Positions 47,775-57,424 of a DNA stretch of 63,232 nt are shown here, piece by piece. Below the pieces are notes generated by a model, which saw only the letters and a program-made list of their open reading frames with translations, was not told the origin of the DNA and searched no databases. How positions within the stretch are numbered: the stretch's first letter is position 1; each line of letters opens with the position of its first letter. The DNA comes from Bacilli bacterium. GTDB taxonomy: Bacteria > Bacillota_I > Bacilli_A > RF39 > UBA660. The position numbers were made by a program, and so were the translations under genes. The stretch spans positions 1 through 63,232 of the forward strand of contig JAFWEE010000002.1 of assembly GCA_017515795.1 (NCBI GenBank), written 5' to 3'.

Positions 47775-49925
47775 ATGGATACAAAACTCGAAATAGATAA
47801 TATTTCTGAGCTTATAACTGCAGTTAAAGAATATATTGATGATGAATCAGAAATAGAAAATATTAAGAAAGCATATGAATATGCTTCAGTTATTCATAAA
47901 AATGATATTAGACTTAGTGGAGAAGAATATATGCATCACCCACTTAATGTTGCATATAATTTAACTAAATTGAATGCTGATTCTGATACATTATGTGCAT
48001 CTTTATTACATGATACTATTTATATAGGTAATGCTTCATTAGATGACATTAGAGCTAAGTTTGGTGATGATATAGCAGATCTAGTAGATGGTATTACTAA
48101 GATTAATAAACTAAATTTATCAGCTGATTCAGAAGATCATATTAAATACTATAAAAAGATTATAGTAGGTCTTTCTGAAGATGTACGTATAATAATTATT
48201 AAACTTGCTGAAAGATGCCAAAATATGAGAACTCTTTGGGCAATACCAGAAGATAAACGTAGAGAAAAATCTAAAGAAACTTTAGAAATATTAGTTCCTA
48301 TAGCTCATAGATTAGGACTTGGAGAACTCAAAACAGAACTTGAAGTATTATCTCTAAAGTATTATAAGCCAAATGAATTTATATCAGTTGAAGAACAATT
48401 AGATAATACTGAAGAAGAAAGACAAGCAATAGTAGACAATATGATTGAAGAAGTTTCTAAACTTCTAGATGAAAATGATATAGACTATGAAATAAAGGGT
48501 AGAGCTAAGAGTATTTACTCAATATATAATAAACTATGTAAGGGTAAGAAATTCTCTGAAATATACGATTTATATGCCCTTAGAGTGCTTGTTAATACTA
48601 TTCCTGAATGTTATCAAGTAATGGGTATTATTCATTCAGTATTTAAACCAATGCCAAAGAGAATTAAAGACTATATAGCTAATCCTAAAACAAATATGTA
48701 TCAATCTATTCATACAACAGTATTTGGACCATATGATAAATTATATGAAATTCAAATAAGAACATATGAAATGGATAGAATAGCAGAAAAAGGAATAGCA
48801 TCTCATTGGTCTTATAAAGAAAAAGGTAAAAGTATTCAAGACTCTATGGAACAAAAACTTCAAATGTTTAGAAATATTATGGAGATTAGTGAAGAAAATG
48901 AGTCTGCTAATGAATTTGTTAATAGAGTTAAAGATGAAGTGTTAAGTGATAGTATATATGTATATACTCCTAGAGGAGATGTATTTGAACTTCCTAAAGG
49001 AAGTACTCCAATAGATTTTGCTTATAAAGTCCATTCTGGTGTAGGTGAAACTATGGTAGGAGCCCTAGTAAATGATTCTATTGCTAAAATGGATCAAATA
49101 TTAGAGTCAGGAGATATAGTTAAAATAATAACTAATAAGAATGCAACTCCATCTATAGAATGGCTTAATATGGCTAAAACTTCTCAAGCAAGAAGTAAAA
49201 TAAAAGCATATTTTACTAAAATGGATAAAGAAGAAGCTATTATTAAAGGTAAAGATTTATTCTTAAAGGAGATTAGAAGAAGAAAAGAATCTATTAATGA
49301 AATAATGGATAGATTAGATAATATTTTAACTAGTTTAAATCTTGAAAATGAAGATGATTTATATTATTCAATTGGTATAGGTAAATATACTTCTGTACAA
49401 GCAGTTAATAGTGCATTTAAGGAAGAGGAATCTAAAGAAGACTTTGTTTTAGATAAAATACTTAATAAAAATAGACCTGTTGAAGATCATAAGAATGATA
49501 TATTAGTTAGTGGTATTAAAGATATTAAGGTAACACTTGCTAAGGGATGTAATCCTATTAAAGGAGATCCAATAATAGGCTATATTTCAAGAGGAAATGG
49601 TGTAATAGTACATCATAAAGAATGTAAGAATATACTTCAAATAGAAGATAGAATGATAGATGTTAAATGGAATGAAAATATTAATAAGAAGTTTGAAACT
49701 AAAGTACATATTGTAGCAAGTAATAATGAGAATACTTTAGTAGATATTATTAATATTGCGTCTTCAAATAATATATCCGTTTCAAAAATTAATACTATAT
49801 ATAATATGGATACAAATACATTTGAATTAACTATTAAAGTAAGTGATGTTGATACATTAAATAAATTTTTTGCTAATTTAAGAAGAAATAATAATATTAA
49901 ATTAGTAGAAAGGATATTTGTATGA
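47775..49925 (+). CDS. rel: RelA/SpoT-type (p)ppGpp synthetase with degenerate hydrolase domain
   Basis: Long RSH protein, 716 residues: HD hydrolase domain (about 30-190), synthetase domain (about 225-350), TGS (YVYTPRGDVFELPKGSTPIDFAY), zinc-finger/RIS (AKGCNPIKGDPI...HHKEC) and C-terminal ACT. Synthetase residues look intact: the Asp of YDLYALR, YQSIHTTV, the Glu of YEIQIRT, and RIKD, the RXKD form seen in bifunctional Rel. In the hydrolase, R46, H55 and H79-D80 remain, but the family HDVVEDT reads HDTIYIG (Glu and Asp replaced by Y83 and I84). LADRLHNMRT reads LAERCQNMRT (Asp to E146). These residues are needed for (p)ppGpp hydrolysis, so this enzyme is probably synthesis-only. Ends in TGA, overlapping dtd. 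Confidence 0.93.
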   Translation: MDTKLEIDNISELITAVKEYIDDESEIENIKKAYEYASVIHKNDIRLSGEEYMHHPLNVAYNLTKLNADSDTLCASLLHDTIYIGNASLDDIRAKFGDDIADLVDGITKINKLNLSADSEDHIKYYKKIIVGLSEDVRIIIIKLAERCQNMRTLWAIPEDKRREKSKETLEILVPIAHRLGLGELKTELEVLSLKYYKPNEFISVEEQLDNTEEERQAIVDNMIEEVSKLLDENDIDYEIKGRAKSIYSIYNKLCKGKKFSEIYDLYALRVLVNTIPECYQVMGIIHSVFKPMPKRIKDYIANPKTNMYQSIHTTVFGPYDKLYEIQIRTYEMDRIAEKGIASHWSYKEKGKSIQDSMEQKLQMFRNIMEISEENESANEFVNRVKDEVLSDSIYVYTPRGDVFELPKGSTPIDFAYKVHSGVGETMVGALVNDSIAKMDQILESGDIVKIITNKNATPSIEWLNMAKTSQARSKIKAYFTKMDKEEAIIKGKDLFLKEIRRRKESINEIMDRLDNILTSLNLENEDDLYYSIGIGKYTSVQAVNSAFKEEESKEDFVLDKILNKNRPVEDHKNDILVSGIKDIKVTLAKGCNPIKGDPIIGYISRGNGVIVHHKECKNILQIEDRMIDVKWNENINKKFETKVHIVASNNENTLVDIINIASSNNISVSKINTIYNMDTNTFELTIKVSDVDTLNKFFANLRRNNNIKLVERIFV

Positions 49926-50377
49926 GAGTAGTTATTCAAAGAGTAGATAATGCATCTGTATTAGTTAATTCTAAATATACAAATAGTATTAATAAAGGGT
50001 ATATGATATTACTTGGTATATGTACAACTGATACTGAAGAAGATGTAGATTACTTAGTTAATAAAATAGAAAAACTAAGAGTATTTGAAGATGATAATAA
50101 TAAAATGAATCTTAGTATTAAAGATATTAATGGAGAAATATTATTAATAAGTCAATTTACTTTATATGCAAATACTAAAGAGGGCAATAGACCATCATTT
50201 ACGGATTCAATGAAATTTGATGATGCAAATAATATGTATGAATTATTTAAAGATAGTTTATTTAAAACAAATATACCGTTTAAAACTGGTGAATTTGGTG
50301 CAGATATGAAGGTTAGTCTTATAAATGATGGACCTGTTACTATCATAATAGATTCTAAAGATAGAAATGTAAAATAG
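49922..50377 (+). CDS. dtd: D-aminoacyl-tRNA deacylase
   Basis: Removes D-amino acids wrongly attached to tRNA. 151 residues with MRVVIQRVDNASV, the catalytic SQFTLYA motif (about 79-85) and the Gly-cisPro motif NDGPVTIIID near the end. It overlaps the rel stop codon (ATGA) and AAAGGAT serves as ribosome site. The rel-dtd order matches Bacillus. Confidence 0.97.
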   Translation: MRVVIQRVDNASVLVNSKYTNSINKGYMILLGICTTDTEEDVDYLVNKIEKLRVFEDDNNKMNLSIKDINGEILLISQFTLYANTKEGNRPSFTDSMKFDDANNMYELFKDSLFKTNIPFKTGEFGADMKVSLINDGPVTIIIDSKDRNVK

Positions 50378-50388
50378 TATATATTTTA

Positions 50389-50416
50389 TAGACTTTTAAG
50401 GTAAAAATGATATAAT
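50389..50416 (+). promoter_or_regulatory. Promoter for DUF4870-like membrane protein gene
   Basis: TAGACT at 50389-50394, 16-nt spacer, TATAAT at 50411-50416 with an extended TGA. No convincing terminator lies between dtd and this promoter. Confidence 0.6.
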
Positions 50417-50442
50417 TATATTACAAGAAGGGAATAAATATT

Positions 50443-50901
50443 ATGAATAAAAAAGAAACAATTACAGGTATTAGTAAACAATATGAACCAATATTAGTAT
50501 ATTTAATAAGTTTACTTGGTTTAATTTTTTCGTTTATGAAAGATGATGTAGATAAGGAAGCAAGATGGGTATACAATCAAGCAGGAGCTTTATTTATTGT
50601 TAATGCAGCTGTTGGTGTTGTATGTTCTACGTCTATTATTATTCCAATAGTTGGTATTTTAGTAGGTATAATTGGATGGATGGTTAGTGTAGCTTGTTTA
50701 GTATTTGCTATTATAGCAATTATTAAAGCATATAATGGTGAACACTATGAAATACCAGTTATTGCTAATATAGCTAAAGCTATATGGAAATATGAAGATA
50801 CACCTAAATCTAGTGCTAAAAAAGATACTAAAACTGTAAAAGAAGTAGAAGTTAAAGCAGAAAAGAAAACTGCAAAGAAAACTGCAAAGAAAGAAGATTA
50901 A
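50443..50901 (+). CDS. DUF4870-like membrane protein with Lys/Ala-rich tail
   Basis: 152 residues with three membrane helices (about 15-32, 48-70, 75-97). The ARWVYNQAGALFIVNAA segment is like the conserved first loop and helix of DUF4870 proteins, whose function is not known. The last 35 residues are a Lys/Thr/Ala/Glu run (AEKKTAKKTAKKED) closely similar in style to the S2 tail. AGAAGGG precedes the ATG. Single-gene unit ahead of murG. Confidence 0.75.
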   Translation: MNKKETITGISKQYEPILVYLISLLGLIFSFMKDDVDKEARWVYNQAGALFIVNAAVGVVCSTSIIIPIVGILVGIIGWMVSVACLVFAIIAIIKAYNGEHYEIPVIANIAKAIWKYEDTPKSSAKKDTKTVKEVEVKAEKKTAKKTAKKED

Positions 50902-50918
50902 TCTATCTTCTTTTTTTA
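50891..50918 (+). terminator. Terminator before murG
   Basis: AAGAAGAT / ATCTTCTT stem with a 6-nt loop and T run, overlapping the preceding stop. Confidence 0.8.
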
Positions 50919-50921
50919 TGC

Positions 50922-50932
50922 TATGATATAAT
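50922..50932 (+). promoter_or_regulatory. Extended -10 promoter for murG-murB-ftsQ
   Basis: TATGATATAAT just after the T run, 15 nt before the murG ATG. Confidence 0.7.
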
Positions 50933-50947
50933 TAAAGTGGTGATAAT

Positions 50948-52030
50948 ATGAAAATTATAATAACTGCTGGAGGTACAGGAGGTCATATATATCCTGCACT
51001 TGCAATAATAGATAAAATAAAGAAAGAAGATAAGAATTCTGAATTTTTATATATTGGTACAACTAATAGAATGGAAAAAGATATTATTCCTGAAATAGGA
51101 ATACCTTTCTATGGAATAGAAGTATATGGTATAAAAAGACAAATTACTTTTAAAAATATTTTATTTAATATAAAAGCTATAATTAAATATTTAAAAGGTA
51201 ATAAATTTGTTAAAAAGAAAATAAAAGAATTTAATCCAGATATAGTTATTGGTGTAGGAGGATATGTAAGTGCTCCTGTTATTAAACAAGCTAAGAAATT
51301 AGGATATAAAACTCTAGTACATGAACAAAATAGTATACTAGGTTTATCTAATAAAATGAATTTAAAATATACTGATACTTTATGTACATCATTTAAAGAT
51401 ATGAAAGTAGATAAAGTACATTATGTATATACTGGTAATCCTACTTCTGATAATGCTAAAAACATTAAGAAAACAGAATTAAAAGAACTAGGTATTACTA
51501 ATAATAAAAAGACTGTATTAATAGTAATGGGATCTTTAGGTTCTCAAACAGTTAGTAATGTATTAAAGAACTCATTAAATAAATTTAGTGATGATTATAA
51601 TACTATTATAGTTACTGGGAAAGATTATTATGATTCTTATTTAGACATAGAAAAAGGTAATAATGTATATTTATTTCCATATATAAATGGACTTCCATCT
51701 ATTATGAAATCATGCGATTTAATGGTAACTAGAGCAGGTGCATCTACTATTTCTGAAATAGTATCTTTAAATACGCCAGCTATATTTATACCAAGCCCAT
51801 TTGTAACTGAAAATCATCAATATAAGAATGCTATGTCATTAGTTTCAGAAGGAGCAGCTTCTTTACTAGAAGAAAAAGATTTATCTCCAGATACTTTAGT
51901 TGGGTCAATTAATGAAATAATAAATGATGATAATAAAATTAAAGATATTAAAAAGAATTTATCTAAGTTTGAAATAGATGGTTCTCAAGATAGAATCTAT
52001 AAAGAGATTGTTAAATTAGTAAAGGAATAA
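50948..52030 (+). CDS. murG: UDP-N-acetylglucosamine:lipid I N-acetylglucosaminyltransferase
   Basis: Makes lipid II from lipid I at the inner face of the membrane. 360 residues, GT-B fold. The N-terminal G-loop ITAGGTGGHIYPALAI, GVGGYVSAPVI and the donor-site region VTRAGASTISEI are all present. GTGGTGAT is the ribosome site. First gene of a cell wall/division operon running into murB and ftsQ. Confidence 0.97.
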   Translation: MKIIITAGGTGGHIYPALAIIDKIKKEDKNSEFLYIGTTNRMEKDIIPEIGIPFYGIEVYGIKRQITFKNILFNIKAIIKYLKGNKFVKKKIKEFNPDIVIGVGGYVSAPVIKQAKKLGYKTLVHEQNSILGLSNKMNLKYTDTLCTSFKDMKVDKVHYVYTGNPTSDNAKNIKKTELKELGITNNKKTVLIVMGSLGSQTVSNVLKNSLNKFSDDYNTIIVTGKDYYDSYLDIEKGNNVYLFPYINGLPSIMKSCDLMVTRAGASTISEIVSLNTPAIFIPSPFVTENHQYKNAMSLVSEGAASLLEEKDLSPDTLVGSINEIINDDNKIKDIKKNLSKFEIDGSQDRIYKEIVKLVKE

Positions 52031-52032
52031 TT

Positions 52033-52929
52033 ATGGATAAAATCATTTCTAAATTAGATAGTTCATATAAAATTTTAGATAATGAATCTCTTAGCAAATA
52101 TACTACATATAATGTAGGAGGTATTGCTAAATATATTATTTATCCTAGTAGTATTGATAAACTAGTAGAACTAGTTAAGATACTAAGAAATAATAATATT
52201 AAGTTTAAAGTAATTGGTAATGGTTCTAATTTAATATTTTCATCTAAAACATATGATGGAGTTATTATTAAACTAAATTACTTAAATAAAGTAATATATG
52301 AAGATAATATATTAACTGTAGAAGCAGGATATCCAGTTATTAAACTTGCTATAGAAACTGCAAATAAAGGTTTATCTGGATTAGAATTTGCATCTGGTAT
52401 TCCAGGAGTTATTTCTGGTCTTACATATATGAATGCTGGAGCATATAATAAAGATATGGCCTCTATAGTAGAAGAAGTAATAGTATTAGATGAAAATAAT
52501 AATATAGTTAAACTTTCTAATAAAGACATGAATTTTTCGTATAGATATAGTATTTTAAAAGATAAAAACTATATAGTTTTAACTGTAAAGATTAAGTTAG
52601 AATATGGTAATAAAGAAGAAATACTTGCTTTAATAGAGGATAGAAAGAAAAGAAGAATGGAATCTCAACCATTAAATTATCCATCAGCAGGATCAGTATT
52701 TAGAAATCCTGAAGGATTATCTTCTTGGAAATTAATAGATGATTTGAATTTAAAAGGTTATTCTATAGGAGGAGCTAAAGTATCAGAAAAACATGCTAAT
52801 TTTATTATAAATAGTGATAATGCTTCTCCAGAAGATATAAGAAATCTTATATTTTATATAAAAGAAAAAGTAAAAGAAAAATATGATATAGATTTAATTA
52901 TTGAACAAGAATTTGTTAATTGGGAGTAA
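52033..52929 (+). CDS. murB: UDP-N-acetylenolpyruvoylglucosamine reductase
   Basis: FAD enzyme forming UDP-MurNAc. 298 residues, the shorter (type II) form. The FAD motif VIGNGSNLI, the GIPGVISGLTYMNAGAY block and the SAGSVFRNP active-site motif with the catalytic Ser are present. It starts 2 nt after murG with AAAGGAAT as ribosome site and ends 2 nt before ftsQ. Confidence 0.96.
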   Translation: MDKIISKLDSSYKILDNESLSKYTTYNVGGIAKYIIYPSSIDKLVELVKILRNNNIKFKVIGNGSNLIFSSKTYDGVIIKLNYLNKVIYEDNILTVEAGYPVIKLAIETANKGLSGLEFASGIPGVISGLTYMNAGAYNKDMASIVEEVIVLDENNNIVKLSNKDMNFSYRYSILKDKNYIVLTVKIKLEYGNKEEILALIEDRKKRRMESQPLNYPSAGSVFRNPEGLSSWKLIDDLNLKGYSIGGAKVSEKHANFIINSDNASPEDIRNLIFYIKEKVKEKYDIDLIIEQEFVNWE

Positions 52930-52931
52930 TT

Positions 52932-53597
52932 ATGAAAAAGAAAAAGAAGAAAAGGAAATTAAAAAAAGTATTTATAGTTATCTTTTTCATTATGATTATT
53001 TCTTTAGCAGGATTCCTTTTATCCTTAGTTAAGACAAGAGGTTTCTATGTATTAGATAATAATTATGTAGATGAAGATACTGTATTAGATACTTGTGGTC
53101 TTGATGAAAATACATCATTCTTTTTTACATGGTCAATATTTATAAATAATAAATGTAATAATAACAGTATGATTAAAAAAGTTAAAGTAGATCATACTAA
53201 AACATTTGAAATAAAATTACATGTAGAAGAATATAAAGTTATATTTAAATATAATAATTATGCTATTAATGAGTTAGGTAAGAAAGTTAATCCTGTATAT
53301 GAAGATGCACCAGTACTTGTTAATAAAATAGATAATAATGAAGTATATGCTAATTTTATTAAGAAAATGAATAAAGTAGATAATCAAATATTATCTATAA
53401 TCTCTGAAATAAAATATGATCCAAATGAAGTAGATAATGAAAGATTTTTATTTTATATGAATGATGGTAATATGGTATATATTACTCTTAGTAAAATAAC
53501 TAAAATTAATTCTTATCCTTCAATTATTAAAACCATTGAAAATAAAAAAGGAGTTTTATATCTTGATTACGGGAATTATTTTGTTCCTAAAGAATAA
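52932..53597 (+). CDS. ftsQ: Cell division protein DivIB/FtsQ-like
   Basis: Bitopic division protein that links FtsL/FtsB-type partners at the septum. 221 residues: a strongly basic N-terminus (KKKKKKRKLKK), one membrane helix (about 13-35), a POTRA-like domain (the external part starting FYVLDNNYVDEDTV) and a beta domain. Sequence similarity is low, as usual for this family; position between murB and ftsA supports the call. The frame opens at a TTG at 52920, but GGGAG before the ATG at 52932 decides the start. Confidence 0.8.
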   Translation: MKKKKKKRKLKKVFIVIFFIMIISLAGFLLSLVKTRGFYVLDNNYVDEDTVLDTCGLDENTSFFFTWSIFINNKCNNNSMIKKVKVDHTKTFEIKLHVEEYKVIFKYNNYAINELGKKVNPVYEDAPVLVNKIDNNEVYANFIKKMNKVDNQILSIISEIKYDPNEVDNERFLFYMNDGNMVYITLSKITKINSYPSIIKTIENKKGVLYLDYGNYFVPKE

Positions 53598-53611
53598 AAT
53601 TCTTTTTTTTT
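53589..53611 (+). terminator. Terminator after ftsQ
   Basis: AAAGAAT / ATTCTTT stem with an AAA loop and T run, overlapping the stop codon. Confidence 0.7.
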
Positions 53612-53622
53612 AGTCTAAATAA

Positions 53623-53631
53623 TGGTATAAT
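53623..53631 (+). promoter_or_regulatory. Extended -10 promoter for ftsA-ftsZ
   Basis: TGGTATAAT, 26 nt before the ftsA ATG. Confidence 0.65.
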
Positions 53632-53657
53632 ATTATTAATAATAGAGAGGTATCTAT

Positions 53658-54899
53658 ATGAGAAAAATATATACTGCAATTGATATTGGTTCTGATACAA
53701 TTAAAGTTATAGTACTTGAAAAATTAGATAATAAATTAAATGTACTAGCATCTAATATATATCCGTCTTTAGGAGTTAAAAATGGTGTTGTAATAGATGA
53801 AGATTTAGTATTAGCTACAATAAAAGAATCTCTAAAGAAGATTAATAGTACATTAAATATTAATATAAATAAAGCATTAATTAATGTTCCTATGGATGAT
53901 GCTAATTATAGAATAGTAGATGGTTATACTACTATTACAGGTGAAGACTCTATAGTAACTAGAGATGATATATTAAATACACTTCAAGCATCTATTTATA
54001 ATAAAATACCAGAAGATGAAGAATTAGTTACTGTAATGCCTATAAAGTATGTTTTAGATGATAGAACTGAAGTTAAAAATCCTAGAGGATTAAAAGCAAG
54101 TAAATTAAGTGCTCTTGTTATGATGGTAACTGCTCCAAAAGCAAGTTTATATAAGCATTTGGCTTTATTTGATAAAGTAGGTATAGAAGTAGTAGATATT
54201 TTATTTGGTAATATTGGAGATTATCATGCATATAAAGAGGATGAATTTGATAAAGGTGTAACAGCTGTTATAGATATTGGTTTAAATAAGACTGATATTT
54301 CTATATTTAATAAAGGAATAATATCGGCTTCTAAAGTATTAAAAATCGGATCATTTAATATAGATGAAGATTTATCATATGTATATAATATTCCATTAGA
54401 TAAAGCTAGAAAACTAAAAGAAATGTTTATTAATCTAGATAAATCTAAAGCCTCTAAAGATGAGTTTTATGATATAAAAGATAAATCTAATATAAAAGTT
54501 AGTATAAATCAAAAAGAAGCTAGTGAAATAGTTTATAATAATTTATTAGAAATAATAAAAAAAGCAAAAAAAGAGCTAAATAACTTAACAAAAAAAGAAA
54601 TTCATTATATAATTATAACAGGTGGAATAAGCAATATTCCTGGTTTTGATAAGTTATGTATAGAAGTATATAATGATATAGTACCTACTAAAATGAATAA
54701 AATAGGTATTAGAGATAATACATATTCTTCTGCATATGGTACTATTAAGTATTTCATTAATAAATTAGAACTAAGAGGTAGAGAATATTCTATGTTTAAT
54801 GAGGATGAAATAAGTAAAATGGTTAGCAATGCGATTAAAAATGAAGATACAAAAATTTTTGGTAGATTCTTTAGTCGCTTATTTGATAAGGAGGATTAA
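53658..54899 (+). CDS. ftsA: Cell division protein FtsA
   Basis: Actin-like protein that ties FtsZ filaments to the membrane. 413 residues with the phosphate-1 motif [13 protein letters not shown], phosphate-2 [13 protein letters not shown] and the adenosine motif [13 protein letters not shown]. It ends in an amphipathic basic stretch ([13 protein letters not shown]) suited to membrane binding. GAGAGG is the ribosome site; ftsZ starts 2 nt after its stop. Confidence 0.95.
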   Translation: MRKIYTAIDIGSDTIKVIVLEKLDNKLNVLASNIYPSLGVKNGVVIDEDLVLATIKESLKKINSTLNININKALINVPMDDANYRIVDGYTTITGEDSIVTRDDILNTLQASIYNKIPEDEELVTVMPIKYVLDDRTEVKNPRGLKASKLSALVMMVTAPKASLYKHLALFDKVGIEVVDILFGNIGDYHAYKEDEFDKGVTAVIDIGLNKTDISIFNKGIISASKVLKIGSFNIDEDLSYVYNIPLDKARKLKEMFINLDKSKASKDEFYDIKDKSNIKVSINQKEASEIVYNNLLEIIKKAKKELNNLTKKEIHYIIITGGISNIPGFDKLCIEVYNDIVPTKMNKIGIRDNTYSSAYGTIKYFINKLELRGREYSMFNEDEISKMVSNAIKNEDTKIFGRFFSRLFDKED

Positions 54900-54901
54900 T
54901 A

Positions 54902-55963
54902 ATGGCATTAGAAATTGATCAATTAGCAAAAATTAAAGTTATTGGTGTTGGTGGCGGTGGTAATAACGCTGTTAATAGAATGATTGAATCTGGTATTAAA
55001 GGTGTTGAATTTATTGTTGCTAATACTGATTCTCAAGCACTTAGAAATTCAAAAGCAGATATAAAAGTTCAACTTGGTAAGTCTGGACTTGGAGCAGGAG
55101 CTAATCCTGAAGTAGGAAGACAAGCTGCTGAAGAAAGTAAAGATGATATAAAAGAAATTCTTAAAGGTGCTGACATGGTATTTGTTACATGTGGTATGGG
55201 AGGAGGAACTGGTACAGGAGCTGCTCCTATAGTTGCTGAGATAGCACAAAGTCTTGGTGCTTTAACAGTAGGTATTGTTACTAAACCATTTTCATGGGAA
55301 GGTAATAAAAGACTTTTAAATGCAGATGAAGGATTAGAAAAATTAAAAGAACATGTTGATACTTTAATTATTGTTCCAAATGATAGATTAAAAGATATTA
55401 TAGATAAGAATACTCCAATGATTGCAGCGTTTAAAGAAGTAGATAATGTACTTAGATTAGGTGTTCAATCAATATCTGATTTAATTGCAGTTAATGGATT
55501 AGTTAACCTAGACTTTGCAGACGTTAAAGCTGTAATGGAAAATAAAGGCGATGCATTAATTGGTATAGGTGTTGCTACAGGTGAAAATAGAGCTATAGAA
55601 GCTGCTAGACAATCTGTTAGTTCACCACTTCTAGAAACAGATATTAGAGGTGCTACAGATGCTATTGTTAATATTACAGGATCTAATAACTTATCTTTAA
55701 CAGAAGTTCAAGAAGCAGTAGAAGTTATAAGACAATCTGCTCAAACAGATATAAATATTATATTTGGTGCTGTTATTAATGAATCTCTTGGAGATGATGT
55801 AATAGTTACAGTAGTAGCTACTGGATTTGATAAAGTAGGGGATGCATACTTAGATACATTCCATGAACAAGTAATAGAAATGAATAATCCTGTTGCATCA
55901 GATGAAGACGATGATGACGGATGGGATATCCCAGATTTCATTAGAAATAGGAAAAATATTTAA
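54902..55963 (+). CDS. ftsZ: Cell division protein FtsZ
   Basis: Tubulin-like GTPase forming the Z ring. 353 residues: N-terminal [15 protein letters not shown], the tubulin signature [12 protein letters not shown] (98-109), the T7 loop NLDFADVK, and a short linker ending in the conserved C-terminal peptide [10 protein letters not shown] that binds FtsA. AAGGAGGAT is a strong ribosome site located in the ftsA end. The linker is short compared with most FtsZ proteins. Confidence 0.98.
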   Translation: MALEIDQLAKIKVIGVGGGGNNAVNRMIESGIKGVEFIVANTDSQALRNSKADIKVQLGKSGLGAGANPEVGRQAAEESKDDIKEILKGADMVFVTCGMGGGTGTGAAPIVAEIAQSLGALTVGIVTKPFSWEGNKRLLNADEGLEKLKEHVDTLIIVPNDRLKDIIDKNTPMIAAFKEVDNVLRLGVQSISDLIAVNGLVNLDFADVKAVMENKGDALIGIGVATGENRAIEAARQSVSSPLLETDIRGATDAIVNITGSNNLSLTEVQEAVEVIRQSAQTDINIIFGAVINESLGDDVIVTVVATGFDKVGDAYLDTFHEQVIEMNNPVASDEDDDDGWDIPDFIRNRKNI

Positions 55964-55970
55964 ATGTAAA

Positions 55971-55996
55971 AAAGAAGTGTAAACTTCTTTTTTTTT
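55971..55996 (+). terminator. Terminator after ftsA-ftsZ
   Basis: AAGAAGT / ACTTCTT stem with a GTAA-type loop and a run of T. Confidence 0.85.
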
Positions 55997-56007
55997 GTCT
56001 AAAAATA

Positions 56008-56036
56008 TAGACTTTTTTAATATATAATTATATAAT
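56008..56036 (+). promoter_or_regulatory. Promoter for mraZ-rsmH-ftsL-pbp
   Basis: TAGACT at 56008-56013, 17-nt spacer, TATAAT at 56031-56036. A second TATAAT lies at 56023-56028. Transcription would start near 56043, just ahead of the MraZ-type boxes. Confidence 0.65.
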
Positions 56037-56047
56037 TGAATTAACCA

Positions 56048-56074
56048 GTGGGAGAAAGTGGTTGAATGTGGGGG
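56048..56074 (+). promoter_or_regulatory. MraZ operator: three direct repeats
   Basis: GTGGGAG (56048-56054), GTGGTTG (56058-56064) and GTGGGGG (56068-56074) repeat every 10 bases, each preceded by a CCA/AAA/AAT triplet. MraZ is known to bind such helically phased GTGG/TGGG repeats upstream of its own gene. Here the array lies between the transcription start and the mraZ ribosome site, and its last box doubles as the ribosome site. Confidence 0.8.
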
Positions 56075-56080
56075 ATGTCT

Positions 56081-56509
56081 ATGTTAATGGGAGAATATCA
56101 TCACAATTTAGACGATAAGAATAGACTTATAATTCCATCTAAGTTTAGATATGAACTTGGTTCTAAGTTTATTATCACTAGAGGACTTGAAAAATGTCTA
56201 TTTGCTTATTCTGTTGATGAATGGAACAAGATTATAGAAAAACTTAATTCACTTCCATTTACTAGTAAAGATGCTCGTACATTCATGAGGATGTTCTTAT
56301 CAGGGGCCACTGAGTGTGAACTTGATAATAATGGAAGGATTTGTATCACAGGACCTTTAATGAATTATGCTTCTTTAAATAAAGAATGTGTAATTATAGG
56401 TGTTGGTGAAAGAATCGAAATTTGGGATCAAGATATGTTTAATAACTTCTTTAATGAAAACATTGATAATTTCAGTGATGTAGCGGAGAATCTATTTAAT
56501 GCATATTAG
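56081..56509 (+). CDS. mraZ: Transcriptional regulator MraZ
   Basis: AbrB-like DNA-binding protein that controls the dcw operon and itself. 142 residues with two SpoVT/AbrB-like halves, each carrying a [13 protein letters not shown] or [12 protein letters not shown] motif. In-frame ATGs exist at 56066 and 56075, but the ATG at 56081 gives the family start MLMGEYHHN and follows GGGGG at 5-6 nt, so it is chosen. rsmH overlaps its end by 11 nt. Confidence 0.96.
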   Translation: MLMGEYHHNLDDKNRLIIPSKFRYELGSKFIITRGLEKCLFAYSVDEWNKIIEKLNSLPFTSKDARTFMRMFLSGATECELDNNGRICITGPLMNYASLNKECVIIGVGERIEIWDQDMFNNFFNENIDNFSDVAENLFNAY

Positions 56510-57413
56510 TGTATTACTTAACGAATGTATAGAGAATCTAAATATTAAAGAAGATGGAATATATGTTGATGCTACTTTAGGATACGCTGGTCATAGTTCA
56601 CAAATTTTAAAACGAATAGCAAGGGGTTGCTTATTCGCCTTTGATCAAGATGGGGAAGCTATCGAATATAGTACAAAGATTCTTGATCAAATTAATGATA
56701 ATTACGAGATTATAAATAATAATTTTGTAAATATAAAAGAAGAACTAGAAAAAAGAAATATTAAGGGTGTTGATGGGATCTTATTTGATTTAGGAGTTTC
56801 ATCACCTCAATTAGATGAAGCAGAAAGAGGATTTAGTTTTCATAATGATGCTAAACTTGATATGAGAATGAATCAAAAACAAGAATTATCTGCTTATGAA
56901 GTAGTTAATACTTATCCAAAAGAAAAACTCATAAAGATATTTTATGAGTATGGAGAAGAAAAGTTCTCTAAATCTATAGCAGAAGCAATATGTAAATATA
57001 GAGAAACTAAACCTATAGAAACTACTTTAGAGTTAACAGAGATAATTAAAAACTCAGTACCAGAAAAGTATAGAAGACTTCATCATCCTGCTAGAAAAGT
57101 ATTTCAAGCAATAAGAATTGAAGTTAATAATGAATTAAATGTTTTAGAAAAAGCATTACATGATTCATTAGAATTACTTAATCCTGGTGGAAGAATATGT
57201 GTTATAACATTCCATTCATTAGAAGATAGAATAGTTAAAAACATATTTAAAGAAGCTACTAAAGAAAATGAACTTTATAAAGGAATGCCTAATATTCCTG
57301 ATGAATATAAAACAAAATATAAATTAATAGGTAAATATAAACCTACAAAAGAAGAACTTGAAAATAACAATAGATCTAGAAGTGCAATTCTAAGAGTTAT
57401 TGAAAGAATATAA
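56499..57413 (+). CDS. rsmH: 16S rRNA (cytosine(1402)-N4)-methyltransferase
   Basis: SAM-dependent methyltransferase (MraW) acting on 16S rRNA. 304 residues: [13 protein letters not shown], the SAM motif [37 protein letters not shown], and the C-terminal [16 protein letters not shown] and [10 protein letters not shown]. It overlaps mraZ, so translation is coupled; AGCGGAGAAT is a possible ribosome site. Confidence 0.97.
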   Translation: MHISVLLNECIENLNIKEDGIYVDATLGYAGHSSQILKRIARGCLFAFDQDGEAIEYSTKILDQINDNYEIINNNFVNIKEELEKRNIKGVDGILFDLGVSSPQLDEAERGFSFHNDAKLDMRMNQKQELSAYEVVNTYPKEKLIKIFYEYGEEKFSKSIAEAICKYRETKPIETTLELTEIIKNSVPEKYRRLHHPARKVFQAIRIEVNNELNVLEKALHDSLELLNPGGRICVITFHSLEDRIVKNIFKEATKENELYKGMPNIPDEYKTKYKLIGKYKPTKEELENNNRSRSAILRVIERI

Positions 57414-57424
57414 AGGAGAGAATT

